From the NCBI RefSeq assembly GCF_008705135.1, contig NZ_CP023694.1, positions 4,197,001 through 4,261,000 of the forward strand: a stretch of 64,000 nt of DNA, in the 5' to 3' direction. Positions 35,367-43,615 of this stretch are shown here, piece after piece. How positions within the stretch are numbered: the first letter of the stretch is position 1; every line of letters starts with the position of its first letter. Under the pieces are notes generated by a model. That model had not been told where the DNA came from, searched no databases, and saw only the letters and a program-made list of their open reading frames with translations. The translations under genes were made by a program, and so were the position numbers. This DNA is from Streptomyces coeruleorubidus (GTDB lineage Bacteria; Actinomycetota; Actinomycetes; Streptomycetales; Streptomycetaceae).

Positions 35367-35850
35367 GCCCCCCTCAACCGCCGGCCAGGCCACCGCCCCA
35401 CCGCCTGAAGCTGGATGGCGGCGCCGCGCTGCTCACCCCGAGCACGGCAGCGCGCGCCGCCACCCGACTCCGGCGCTCCCGCCCCGGCTCCCGTGGCCCT
35501 GACAGGGAGCCGACGCCGAATCACGACTCACACTCGCCGAGGGCCGCCGTCGTCGCAGCCCTCGCCGTCCCCTCACGGCGAATCGCTGCTCACAAGCGTG
35601 AGCAAACGGTCACGAGGCGTCAACACCCATTCGGAGATTTAATACTTATGCGGCTTTTGCCTTGGGCGCGCACGGAAGCACATCCCGGCGCATCGCGCAT
35701 GCCATGAGGAAAACGGCGGAGCCGCCGTGCGACCGTGCCCCGGCTTCGCCGCAACACCACGCGGCATGTGCCGCCGTACACCACACCTCGTGGACCACGC
35801 GCCCGGCGGTCACGGACAGGGCATCCCGAGAACCCCGGCCCTGGGCCGCT
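35367..35850. other. gene-free stretch
   Basis: No frame here has convincing codon bias or homology. An AT-rich patch near 35630-35655 (GATTTAATACTTATGCGGC) and a small perfect hairpin GCTCAC-AAGC-GTGAGC (about 35589-35604) may mark a promoter region, but no gene start with an SD follows. A 19-codon ORF opening at that ATG is too short to support. Confidence 0.5.
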
Positions 35851-36345
35851 TCACACCGCCTCGTACGCCAGCCCCTCGAAGGCCGCCCCGCCACCGCACG
35901 CCACCGCGCCGCCCCCGCACGCCGCCGTGACCTCGGAGGACTTCGCACACCGGTCCAGTTCGCACCAGATGCGCTTACCGGTGCTCTCGACGCTCCAGCC
36001 CCAGCGGTCGGCGAGGCCGTCGACGAGGGCGAGACCCCGGCCGCCGGTCGCGTCGTCCTCCGCGCACCGGGGCACGGGGGCCCGGCCGCTGCGATCGGCG
36101 ACCTCGAGACGGACGGTGACCTCCTCGGTCACCGCGTGCGGCAGGGACAGTCGCAGCACGGCGGGCCGGCCGGTGTGCACCACGGCGTTGGTGACCAGCT
36201 CGGACACGAGCAGGATCAGGGTCTCGGCGAGCGGCTCGTCGGCCTGTATGCCCGACCCGGCCAGGCGGGAGCGGGCCCACCGCCGGGCCCGCCCCACTTC
36301 TGCGGGGTCGGGCCGGATCTCCAGCTGCACTTGAAGCACCTGCAC
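35851..36345 (-). CDS. HATPase_c ATP-binding protein (RsbW/anti-sigma-factor kinase-like)
   Basis: A 164-residue single-domain GHKL protein: LILLVSELVTNAVVHT (N-box) and GGRGLALVDGLADRWGW (G2 box). In Streptomyces many such orphan proteins act as anti-sigma kinases or pair with STAS proteins or regulators. Its C-terminal 30 residues (CGGGAVACGGG) are low complexity with two Cys. Start is taken as GTG 36345; GTG 36330 is possible. The nearest STAS partner in the window is at 42293, not adjacent. Confidence 0.87.
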   Translation of the reverse strand: MQVLQVQLEIRPDPAEVGRARRWARSRLAGSGIQADEPLAETLILLVSELVTNAVVHTGRPAVLRLSLPHAVTEEVTVRLEVADRSGRAPVPRCAEDDATGGRGLALVDGLADRWGWSVESTGKRIWCELDRCAKSSEVTAACGGGAVACGGGAAFEGLAYEAV

Positions 36346-36773
36346 CGCTCACACCATCCGAACCGGCGGACACTTAGGCTCGCGCCTCACGAAGGCCACG
36401 ATCGTAGCCATTTTCTGCATGGCCAGAACAACGGCCGGGACAGGGATCACGGAACGTGAATCCCTTGTGGGACAGCATGGTTGACGTACAGTCACCCCAA
36501 CAAGCGCTTCGGGCATATTCCAGCGCGAAGGAGTACCCGTGCGGCATACTGTGCGACGCTCGCTGCGGGGAGTCGAACAGGCGGCGCCACCGGGTCGCAC
36601 TGCGCTCTGAGCCACTCGCATCTCACACAAGGTACCGGAGCGGGCCGTCGACTCCGGGCCGTAACGAGCCGCACGGAGGACACGAGCGGATATCAACGCT
36701 CCGTGATCACCGGATGCCACGATCCGCGACACCCCCACGGGCATATTCGGCGACACCGCAGCCAGACGGCCCG
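36346..36773. other. 428-bp stretch with a possible 23-codon ORF and repeat motif
   Basis: No standard-size gene is supported. A GTG at 36539 with AAGGAG 5 bp upstream opens a 23-codon frame beginning VRHTVRRSLRGVEQAAPPGR and stopping at 36610. The decamer GGGCATATTC occurs twice (36511-36520 and 36739-36748). GTTGACGTACAGTCACC near 36480 resembles the regulon palindrome in its inner arms only. Confidence 0.4.
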
Positions 36774-37661
36774 TCAGGCCGTTCCGGCCACCAGAGCGGC
36801 CGCCAGAGCTTCCTCACTCTCCGTGATTCCGCCCGCACGTTGGGTTCGAACCCATGCGCGTTTCAGATGCAGATGGACCTCGGACTCCCAGGTGAAGCCC
36901 ATGCCGCCGTGCACCTGGAGACAGTCGCGGGCACCGCGCACGGCGGCCTCGTCGGCGAGCAGGCGGGCGGCGGCGATGTCGACCGGGTCGGCGGTGACGG
37001 CCGCCGCGTACACCGCCGCGCGGGCCGTTTCCGACCGGACCAGCATCCCGGCGCACAGATGTGCCACCGCCTGGAAGGCCCCGACGGGCCGGCCGAACTG
37101 CTCGCGCGCCCGGGCGTGTTGCACCGCCAGTTCGCAGACGCGGGCGGCCGTGCCGAGCTGCTCGGCGGCGGTGAGGAGGACGGCGGCGGGATCCGGGTCC
37201 GCCGCCGCACCGCCGGGCACGCGGTGCAGCGGCGTCAGCGGGTCGAGGGAGCGCATCGGCACGGCTCCGGCGGCGTCGCCGCGTACGACGTCGGCCTGCG
37301 CCGGCCACTCCACGAGCCCGCCGTCCACGGCCGAGACGACCGTCTCCCCGGTGGCGGCTCCCGGCACCGCACCGGCCGCGAGGTGGGTGGCGATCAACGG
37401 CCCGGGCAGCAGTGCCCGCCCCGCCTCCTCGAACACCAACACGGCCTCCGGCAGCCCGAGTCCCACCCCGCCCTCCGCCTCCGGCAACCGCAACGCGAAG
37501 AACCCGGCCTCCCCCAGCGCCCGCCACAACGCCCGGTCGAGCCGGCCAGGGCTCTCCACGGCCCTCCTCAGGGCCTCCCCGCCGAAGCGCCGCGCGAGCA
37601 GCCGCCGCGTCCCGTCACGCAACGCCCGCTGGTCGTCCGTCAACCGGAAGCGCACGGTCAC
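36774..37661 (-). CDS. acyl-CoA dehydrogenase, small-subunit (beta) type
   Basis: A 295-residue short ACAD: N-terminal FRLTDDQRALRDGTRRLLA, a much reduced middle domain, then REQFGRPVGAFQAVAHLCAG and VHGGMGFTWESEVHLHLKRA. It directly follows the alpha-type gene with a GTGA overlap, the standard arrangement of alpha2beta2 ACADs in steroid side-chain degradation, in which each subunit supplies part of the active site. Third gene of the amidohydrolase operon. The alternative long frame up to 38738 is a shadow of the alpha gene. Confidence 0.92.
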   Translation of the reverse strand: MTVRFRLTDDQRALRDGTRRLLARRFGGEALRRAVESPGRLDRALWRALGEAGFFALRLPEAEGGVGLGLPEAVLVFEEAGRALLPGPLIATHLAAGAVPGAATGETVVSAVDGGLVEWPAQADVVRGDAAGAVPMRSLDPLTPLHRVPGGAAADPDPAAVLLTAAEQLGTAARVCELAVQHARAREQFGRPVGAFQAVAHLCAGMLVRSETARAAVYAAAVTADPVDIAAARLLADEAAVRGARDCLQVHGGMGFTWESEVHLHLKRAWVRTQRAGGITESEEALAAALVAGTA

Positions 37662-38791
37662 CGTCCCTTCGGCAGGCCGAGGATCCGCTCGGCGATGATG
37701 CTGTGCTGGATCTGTGAGGTGCCGGCCGCGATGGTGTACGAGAGGGAGGAGAGGCGGTCGAGCATCCAGGGGCGGTCCAGGTCGAGACAGCCGGCGCCCA
37801 GTACCTCGGCGGCGGCGTCGTAGAGCTCCTGGCGGGCATGCGAGTACCGCAGCTTGAAGACCGAGCCTCCGACGCCCGGCACTCCGCCCGACGCCTGAGC
37901 CGCGCTCACGTTCCACTGCGTCAGCCGCCACAGCGCCCGGAACTCGGCGTTGAGCCTGCCCAGCCGGCGCCGGAGCGCCGGGTCGTCCCAGCGGCCGTTC
38001 CCGCGGGCCTCGACAGCCAGTTCGCCGAGCACGCGGCGGCAGGCGACGACCTCGCCGGCGAAGGCCGTGCCGCGTTCGAAGGACAGCGTCACCATGGTCA
38101 CGCGCCAGCCGTCGTTCTCGTCCCCGACCCGGTTCTCCGCCGGCACCCGCACCTCGTCGAGGAAGACCTCGGCGAACTCGGCCGACCCGGCGAGCGTGCG
38201 CAGCGGCCGTACGGTGATACCGGGCGCGTCCATGGGCATGGCCAGCCAGGTGATGCCCCGGTGCCTGGGGGCGTCCGGGTCGGTGCGGACCAGCAGTTCG
38301 CACCAGTCGGCGACTTCCGCGTGGGAGGTCCAGATCTTGGAGCCGGTCACCACGTAGTCGTCGCCGTCGCGCCACGCGCGCGTGCGCAGGGCCGCGAGGT
38401 CGGAGCCGGCGTCCGGTTCGCTGAAGCCCTGGCACCAGACCTCCTCGCCGCGCAGGATCGGCGGCAGCCAGCGCGCCCGCTGCTCGTCCGTGCCCTCGGC
38501 GGCGATCGTCGGCCCGGCGTGCAGCAGCCCCACGAAGCTGGCCCCCACGTAGGGCGCGCCCGCCTTCTCCGTCTCCTCCAGGAAGACGAGCCGGATGGCC
38601 GGGGAGGCGTCCCAGTGGACGTCGGCGTATCCGGCGTCGTGGAGCCTGCGCTGCCAGCCGAGGTCGTAGGAGCGCCGCCCGGGCCAGTCGTCGGGGGACG
38701 GCTCGGCCGGGAGGCCGGGGAGCGTCTTCGCGAGCCACTCCCGCAGGCGGGCCCGGAACTCCTCCTCCTCGGGGGTGTCCGACAGGTCCAT
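37658..38791 (-). CDS. acyl-CoA dehydrogenase, large-subunit (alpha) type
   Basis: A 377-residue ACAD with VWCQGFSEPDAGSDLAALRT, VTGSKIWTSHAEVADWCELL, SFERGTAFAGEV and the terminal AAGTSQIQHSIIAERILGLP. Pairs with the beta gene just downstream. It should oxidise an acyl-CoA to the 2-enoyl-CoA with FAD. Its start is coupled to the amidohydrolase stop (TGATG). Regulated from operators G1/G2. Confidence 0.93.
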   Translation of the reverse strand: MDLSDTPEEEEFRARLREWLAKTLPGLPAEPSPDDWPGRRSYDLGWQRRLHDAGYADVHWDASPAIRLVFLEETEKAGAPYVGASFVGLLHAGPTIAAEGTDEQRARWLPPILRGEEVWCQGFSEPDAGSDLAALRTRAWRDGDDYVVTGSKIWTSHAEVADWCELLVRTDPDAPRHRGITWLAMPMDAPGITVRPLRTLAGSAEFAEVFLDEVRVPAENRVGDENDGWRVTMVTLSFERGTAFAGEVVACRRVLGELAVEARGNGRWDDPALRRRLGRLNAEFRALWRLTQWNVSAAQASGGVPGVGGSVFKLRYSHARQELYDAAAEVLGAGCLDLDRPWMLDRLSSLSYTIAAGTSQIQHSIIAERILGLPKGR

Positions 38792-39987
38792 CAGCGGTCG
38801 AGGTCCAGGTCCAGCATCCGGATGGCGTTGCCGCGCATCAGCTTGTAGACCGTCTCGTCGTCGAGGCCCTTCACGTGGTCGAGGGCGACCTCCTTGGTGT
38901 GCGGGAAGGTCGAGTCCACGTGCGGGTAGTCGGTCTCGAAGGTGGCGTTGTCGCGGCCGACGACGTCGATCGACGCCACTCCGTGCTTGTCGCGGAAGAA
39001 GCAGCAGAAGATCTGCCGGTAGTAGTACGTGGACGGCGGTTCGGGGATCGTGTCCCGGACGCCGCCCCAGGCACGGTGCTCCTCCCAGACGTCGTCGGCG
39101 CGCTCCAGGGCGTAGGGGATCCAGCCCATCTGCCCCTCGCTGTAGGCGAGTTTGAGGCGCGGGAACCTCACCAAAACCCCGCTGAAGAGGAAGTCCATCA
39201 TCGAGGCCATCGCGTTGTTGAAGCTGAGCGAGGCCTGGACGGCGGGCGGGGCGTCCGGGGAGGCGGCCGGCATCTGGGACGAGGACCCGATGTGCATGTT
39301 GACGACCGTCCCGGTCTCCTGGCAGACCGCGAAGAACGGGTCCCAGTAGCCGGAGTGGATGGACGGCAGCCCGAGGTGCGTGGGGATCTCGGAGAAGGTC
39401 ACCGCCTTCACCCCGCGCGCGGCGTTGCGCCGGATCTCGGCGACCGCCAGCCCGACGTCCCACAGCGGGATCAGGCACAGCGGGATGAGCCGTCCGCCGC
39501 TGTCCCCGCACCACTCCTCGACCATCCAGTCGTTGTAGGCGCGCACGCAGGCGAGGGCGACCTCCTTGTCGTGCGCCTCGGCGAAGGTCTGGCCGCAGAA
39601 ACGGGGGAAGGAGGGGAAGCAGAGACTGGCCTCGACGTGGTTGAGGTCCATGTCCTCCAGCCGTGCCTTGGGGTCCCAGCAGCCGCGCCGCATCTCGTCC
39701 CGGGTGATGCCCTCCAGGGTCATCTGGTCCCGGTCGAAGCCGACGGCGGCGATGTTGCGCTTGTACGGGAACTTCAGGTCCTCGTAGATCCACCAGTCGG
39801 TGGGCTGGCCCTCCGGATCCATCGTGATCCGGTACTTGCCGGCGACGTAGGCGAGTTCACCGATCCCGGCGGTCAGCGCCTTGGGGCCGCGGTCGCGGTA
39901 CTTGGCCGGCAGCCACGTCTCGAAGAGGTGGGCCGGCTCGATCACGTGGTCGTCGACGCTGATGATGCGGGGCAGTTCGGTCGCCAT
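38791..39987 (-). CDS. amidohydrolase family protein (ACMSD/decarboxylase-like TIM barrel)
   Basis: A 398-residue metal-dependent hydrolase-fold protein. SVDDHVIEPAHLFETWLP opens the barrel (DxH metal site), NMHIGSSSQMP and FETDYPHVDSTFPH supply later ligands (His, Asp). This amidohydrolase-2 subgroup contains decarboxylases and C-C hydrolases and is frequent in actinobacterial aromatic, steroid and terpenoid gene sets. GGAGGGG 4 bp before ATG 39987. First gene of the operon with the paired ACADs, under operators G1/G2. Reaction unknown: decarboxylation or hydrolytic ring cleavage are both possible. Confidence 0.9.
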   Translation of the reverse strand: MATELPRIISVDDHVIEPAHLFETWLPAKYRDRGPKALTAGIGELAYVAGKYRITMDPEGQPTDWWIYEDLKFPYKRNIAAVGFDRDQMTLEGITRDEMRRGCWDPKARLEDMDLNHVEASLCFPSFPRFCGQTFAEAHDKEVALACVRAYNDWMVEEWCGDSGGRLIPLCLIPLWDVGLAVAEIRRNAARGVKAVTFSEIPTHLGLPSIHSGYWDPFFAVCQETGTVVNMHIGSSSQMPAASPDAPPAVQASLSFNNAMASMMDFLFSGVLVRFPRLKLAYSEGQMGWIPYALERADDVWEEHRAWGGVRDTIPEPPSTYYYRQIFCCFFRDKHGVASIDVVGRDNATFETDYPHVDSTFPHTKEVALDHVKGLDDETVYKLMRGNAIRMLDLDLDR

Positions 39988-40012
39988 GGGTCCCCTCCGC
40001 CGGACGGTACTT

Positions 40013-40058
40013 ATCTGATGTAGCGTCAGATAGCATCCCACCTGACGACCCGTCAGCC
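40013..40058. promoter_or_regulatory. double palindromic operator in a divergent promoter (sites G1, G2)
   Basis: G1 ATCTGATGTAGCGTCAGAT (40013-40031) and G2 ACCTGACGACCCGTCAGCC (40040-40058); centres 27 bp apart, identical to the spacing at 132-177. They lie between the amidohydrolase start (39987) and the CoA ligase start (40078). Confidence 0.8.
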
Positions 40059-40077
40059 AAGGAGCCAGGGGGCAGAC

Positions 40078-41592
40078 GTGAACGACACCCCGCACGCCCT
40101 GAGTTCGTCCCGCACGCTGTGGGAGCTGGTCACCCGGCGCGCCGCCCTCACCCCCGACCGCCCGCTCTTCCTCCAGGACGACCGCCCCGGGGGGCGCAGG
40201 CTCACCTTCGGCGCCCTGCGCGCGCGTGCCGAGCGGGTCGCGGCCGGCCTGTACGGCATGGGCGTACGCCCCGGCACGGTGGTCGCCTGGCAGCTTCCCA
40301 CCCGCATCGAGACGGCCCTGCTCTCCTTCGCCCTGGCCCGCCTCGGCGCCGTGCAGACCCCGGTGATCCCCTTCTACCGGGACCGCGAGGTCGGCTTCGC
40401 GCTGCGCGAGTCGAAGGCGGAGTTCTTCGCGGTGCCGGGCGAGTGGCGCGGCTTCGACCACGCGGAGATGGCCCGGCGGCTGGGCGCGAAGGGCGTCTTC
40501 GAGGCCTACGACGACCTGCCCGACGGCGATCCGTCCGTACTGCCTCCCCCGCCCTCCGACGGCACCGCCGTGCGCTGGATCTACTGGACGTCCGGCACGA
40601 CCTCCGCCCCCAAGGGCGTGCTGCACACGGACCGTTCGCTGCTCGCGGGCGGTTCCTGCCTGGCCCACGCCCTGCGGCCCTCGGCGGACGACGTGGGGTC
40701 GATCGCCTTCCCCTACGCCCACATAGGCGGGCCCGACTACACGGTGATGCTGCTGCTGTACGGCTTCCCGGCGGTGCTGTTCGAGCAGTTCGCGCTGCCG
40801 GACGCGCTGGAGGGCTACCGGCGGCACGGGGTGACGGTGGCGGGCGGCTCCACGGCGTTCTACTCGATGTTCCTGGCGGAACAGCGCAAGCAGCCGGGCG
40901 TTCCGGTCGTCCCCTCACTGCGGCTGCTGGCGGGGGGCGGGGCGCCGAAGCCGCCGGACCTCTATCACGCCGTCATCAGTGAGATGGGCGTGCAGCTCAC
41001 TCACGGCTACGGCATGACCGAGGTGCCGATGATCACCATGGGGGCGCCGGACGCCACCCCCGAGCTGCTGGCGACGACAGAAGGCCGGCCACCGGAGGGG
41101 ATGGAGATACGGATCGTGGACGGGGAGGTGCGGCTGCGCGGGGAGGCCGTGTGCCGGGGATATCTGGATCCGGGGCAGACGGCGGAGGCCTTCGACGAGG
41201 AAGGGTTCCTGCGCACCGGCGACCTCGGGCGTCTCACGGACACCGGGCACCTGGTCCTCACCGGCCGGCTGAAGGACGTGATCATCCGCAAGGGCGAGAA
41301 CATCTCGGCCCAGGAGATCGAGGACCTGCTGCACCGGCATCCGGCGGTCGGGGACGTGGCGGTGGTCGGGCTGCCGGACGCGGCTCGCGGGGAGCTGGTG
41401 TGCGCGGTGGTGGAACAGCCCCCGGGAGCCGAGCCCCTGACGCTCGCGGACGCGACCGCCTTCCTGCGCGCGGAGGGACTGTCCGTGCACAAGCTGCCGG
41501 AGCGGCTGGAGGTGGTGGACGCCCTTCCGCGGGGCGAGACCCTGCGGAAGGTGCTGAAGTACAAACTGCGCGAGCGCTATGCGGGCACGTGA
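40078..41592 (+). CDS. AMP-forming acyl-CoA synthetase
   Basis: A 504-residue ANL enzyme: P-loop YWTSGTTSAPKGVLHT, A5 motif HGYGMTE, A7 RTGDLGRL, hinge LKDVIIRKGENISAQEIED and a C-terminal Lys within RGETLRKVLKYKLRE. The full set indicates an active ligase making acyl-AMP then acyl-CoA. GTG 40078 follows AGGGGG. Shares operators with the amidohydrolase-ACAD operon, so it probably activates the substrate that these enzymes process; similar in role to the partial ligase at 1-108. Confidence 0.93.
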   Translation: MNDTPHALSSSRTLWELVTRRAALTPDRPLFLQDDRPGGRRLTFGALRARAERVAAGLYGMGVRPGTVVAWQLPTRIETALLSFALARLGAVQTPVIPFYRDREVGFALRESKAEFFAVPGEWRGFDHAEMARRLGAKGVFEAYDDLPDGDPSVLPPPPSDGTAVRWIYWTSGTTSAPKGVLHTDRSLLAGGSCLAHALRPSADDVGSIAFPYAHIGGPDYTVMLLLYGFPAVLFEQFALPDALEGYRRHGVTVAGGSTAFYSMFLAEQRKQPGVPVVPSLRLLAGGGAPKPPDLYHAVISEMGVQLTHGYGMTEVPMITMGAPDATPELLATTEGRPPEGMEIRIVDGEVRLRGEAVCRGYLDPGQTAEAFDEEGFLRTGDLGRLTDTGHLVLTGRLKDVIIRKGENISAQEIEDLLHRHPAVGDVAVVGLPDAARGELVCAVVEQPPGAEPLTLADATAFLRAEGLSVHKLPERLEVVDALPRGETLRKVLKYKLRERYAGT

Positions 41593-41611
41593 CGCCCGGC
41601 GCCCGGGGCGG

Positions 41612-42124
41612 CTACTCGGGCACGGTGAAATAGCGGGCGAAGGCGGACACGACCTCGGCCTCGCCGACCTTGCCGTCACCGTCCGCGTCGAGCGTGGCGG
41701 CGGCCGTGCCGGCGACGTCCTCGGGGACGCCCAGGCACTTCAGGACGCGGGCGGCCTCCTCGACCGTCGCCGCGCCGTCACCGTCGGTGTCGGCGACGTC
41801 CAGGGACGCGTGCAGGAAGGGGCGGGCGATCTCGGCGAAGCGGTCGGGGTTGTCGCGCAGGCGCTTGACCGCGCCGTTGACGAACTCCTCGCGCGTGATG
41901 CGCTGGTCGCCGTCGCGGTCCGCAATACCGGCCATGCCCTGCCAGAAGCCCTCGGCGCCGCCGTACAGCGCCTGTCCCTTGTCGGACCGGGCCGCCACGG
42001 CGAACTCCGTGAGCAGCGCCTTGGCCGCGCCGTAGAAGTCCTCGCGGTCGATGTAGCCGTTGCCGTCCTGGTCGAAGGTGGCGAACCGGGCGGCGATCCT
42101 GCGCTCGTACTCGCTGCTGACCAT
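41612..42124 (-). CDS. calerythrin-like EF-hand calcium-binding protein
   Basis: A 170-residue protein with four EF-hand loops: DQDGNGYIDREDF, DRDGDQRITREEF, DTDGDGAATVEEA and DADGDGKVGEAEV. Loops 1, 2 and 4 have the canonical acidic ligands; loop 3 ends in Glu-Glu-Ala and is also plausible. Length and layout match calerythrin-type sarcoplasmic-like calcium proteins of actinobacteria. Cytosolic calcium buffer or sensor. ATG 42124; the longer frame to 42244 is unsupported. Convergent with the CoA ligase gene. Confidence 0.92.
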   Translation of the reverse strand: MVSSEYERRIAARFATFDQDGNGYIDREDFYGAAKALLTEFAVAARSDKGQALYGGAEGFWQGMAGIADRDGDQRITREEFVNGAVKRLRDNPDRFAEIARPFLHASLDVADTDGDGAATVEEAARVLKCLGVPEDVAGTAAATLDADGDGKVGEAEVVSAFARYFTVPE

Positions 42125-42292
42125 GTCTCTTTCGGGCCGCCTTACGTCAGGTGGGGTGCGTCTCGCTCGGAGCGTACGACGGAGGGGGCCGTTCGGGCGC
42201 GGGAAAACGTCACTTGTGCCAAGACCGGGGGAATTCCGGGACAACAGCGTGTCGGAACGGCAACACTCGCCCTGCCGTGCGTCATCGGCCCC

Positions 42293-42673
42293 TCACGCGG
42301 ACAGGGGTTCGCCCTCGTCGGCCAGGGCCGCGTCCACGTCGCCGTACACGTCGAACAGCCTGCGGACGCCCAGCGCGCCGAGGACCCGGTTGACGTGCGA
42401 CCCGTCGGCCGCGCCCCGGGCGGGCAGCACCAGCCGCAGCCTGCCCTGGCAGGAGCGGATCAGACGGCGGGCGGCGATGAGGACGCCGACGCCGCTGGAA
42501 TCGCAGAAGAACACCTCGGACAGGTCGAGGACGAGACAGTGGTGCCCCTCGGCCACCGCGTCGTGCACACGCTGACGCAGCACCGGCGACGTCACCAGAT
42601 CCAGTTCGCCCGACACCTGGAGCACGGCCCATTCGCCCTGCTCGCCGCCGGTCACTTTGAAGGTCACCACCAC
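42293..42673 (-). CDS. STAS-domain anti-sigma factor antagonist
   Basis: A 126-residue SpoIIAA/RsbV-type protein. The phosphorylatable Ser lies in FCDSSGVGVLIAA (Ser59/Ser60) after the beta strand HCLVLDLSEV. It should bind an RsbW-like kinase in its unphosphorylated form and free a sigma factor. No cognate kinase gene is adjacent; the ATP-binding protein at 35851 is the only one in the window. GTG start at 42673, followed by two more GTG codons' worth of Val. Confidence 0.9.
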   Translation of the reverse strand: MVVTFKVTGGEQGEWAVLQVSGELDLVTSPVLRQRVHDAVAEGHHCLVLDLSEVFFCDSSGVGVLIAARRLIRSCQGRLRLVLPARGAADGSHVNRVLGALGVRRLFDVYGDVDAALADEGEPLSA

Positions 42674-43033
42674 GCCCTTCGATCGCCAAAACGGAAGCAG
42701 TCCCTACGCTTCCTTGAGCGCGGCTGCCCAGCGGCCGTTCCCTGAAACACAACCCGAAAAACGGATCCCCCGCGGAAGAGGCTTGTTTTAGTCGACTTCG
42801 TTCCTGTTCGATCCTCTTCAGTCAGGTCTGATCGGAGGACGGATGGGTAGCGCGGCCCGACGGCACCCGGCACGAGCGCCGGTGGTCCCCCTACCACCTG
42901 CGGCCGATCAGGGGGCGCACATTGCCACAAAGGGGCGTGCGCTAGCGGACGTGCCGACTACATTCGGGGAGACGTCGGACACAAGCTGGACAGGGCACGG
43001 GCGCGGCACATGAGCAGGAGGTGAGGGAGCCAC
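42674..43033. other. divergent intergenic region between STAS and ECF sigma genes
   Basis: A 360-bp non-coding stretch. An imperfect inverted repeat GTGCCGAC (42951-42958) / GTCGGACAC (42974-42982) flanks TACATTCGGGGA about 55-80 bp before the sigma gene and may be a regulatory site. GAGGAGG lies about 15 bp before the sigma ATG. No small gene is supported. Confidence 0.45.
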
Positions 43034-43615
43034 ATGGCGCAAAAGGACGTACCGCCGCGCTGGGACCGCAAGATGCAGCAGCGGCTCGCCCGCGGGGAGG
43101 CCGCCGCCCTCGGTGAGCTCTACGACCGGTTCGCCTCCCTCGTGCACGGCCTCGCCCACCGCGTCCTCGGCGACGAACGCGCCGCCGACGGCATCACACG
43201 CGAGGTCTTCGTCCACGTCTGGGAGCATCCGGACGCCTACGACCCCAAACAAGGCCCTCTGCGCACCTGGGTCGCCACGCTGACCCACCGCCTGGCCGTC
43301 CAGCGCCTGCGCACCACCGAGACGGCCGCCCTCGCCCTCGAGGGCTCGGGCACCCCGGAGGAACTGGAGCACAAGGTGCGCCGGGCCTCGGTCGCCGCCC
43401 GCGCCGACTACATCGTCCAGTCCATGCCGGTCCCGCTGCGCTCGGCCCTGGAGCGGGCCTACTTCCAGCGCCGCGACTACCGCCAGACCGCCACCGACCT
43501 CGGCATCACCGAGGACGAGGCCCGCCGCCGCCTCCGCCTGGGTCTGCAACTCCTGTCCACCGCCCACGACTCCGAGGCACCCGGCGCACCGCCCGGACAC
43601 GGGGGTGCGGTGTGA
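43034..43615 (+). CDS. ECF-type RNA polymerase sigma factor
   Basis: A 193-residue sigma factor: region 2 from about residue 25 (ALGELYDRFASLVHGLAHRV, then VFVHVWEHPDAYDP and RTWVATLTHRLAVQRLR) and region 4 at about 130-180 (VPLRSALERAYFQRRDYRQTA, DLGITEDEARRRLRLGL). Its stop overlaps the anti-sigma-like gene start (GTGA), so the two are translationally coupled, as is usual for ECF sigma and anti-sigma pairs. Target promoters not evident; no self-promoter could be assigned. Confidence 0.92.
   Translation: MAQKDVPPRWDRKMQQRLARGEAAALGELYDRFASLVHGLAHRVLGDERAADGITREVFVHVWEHPDAYDPKQGPLRTWVATLTHRLAVQRLRTTETAALALEGSGTPEELEHKVRRASVAARADYIVQSMPVPLRSALERAYFQRRDYRQTATDLGITEDEARRRLRLGLQLLSTAHDSEAPGAPPGHGGAV

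Noticed and set aside
35641..35707. Possible leaderless 19-codon ORF after the AT-rich patch
   Set aside because: No homology, no conserved features, and codon use does not stand out from background.
36560..36640. tRNA-like stretch with GGGGAGTCGAAC and GAGCCACTC on the opposite strand
   Set aside because: The T-stem does not pair and no anticodon arm is present; treated as chance similarity.
36761..36779. GCCAGACGGCCCGTCAGGC resembling the regulon palindrome
   Set aside because: Left arm lacks the TGACG core, and the position is at the 3' end of the ACAD gene, not at a promoter.
36842..36853. GGGTTCGAACCC resembling a tRNA T-arm
   Set aside because: It lies inside the C-terminal coding part of the small ACAD, and no acceptor, D or anticodon stems can be folded around it.
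132..40058. Assignment of the palindrome to KstR or KstR2
   Set aside because: Neither the KstR-type AAC/GTT half-sites nor the KstR2-type GCAAG/CTTGC arms, as I know them, match the TGACG/CGTCA arms seen here.
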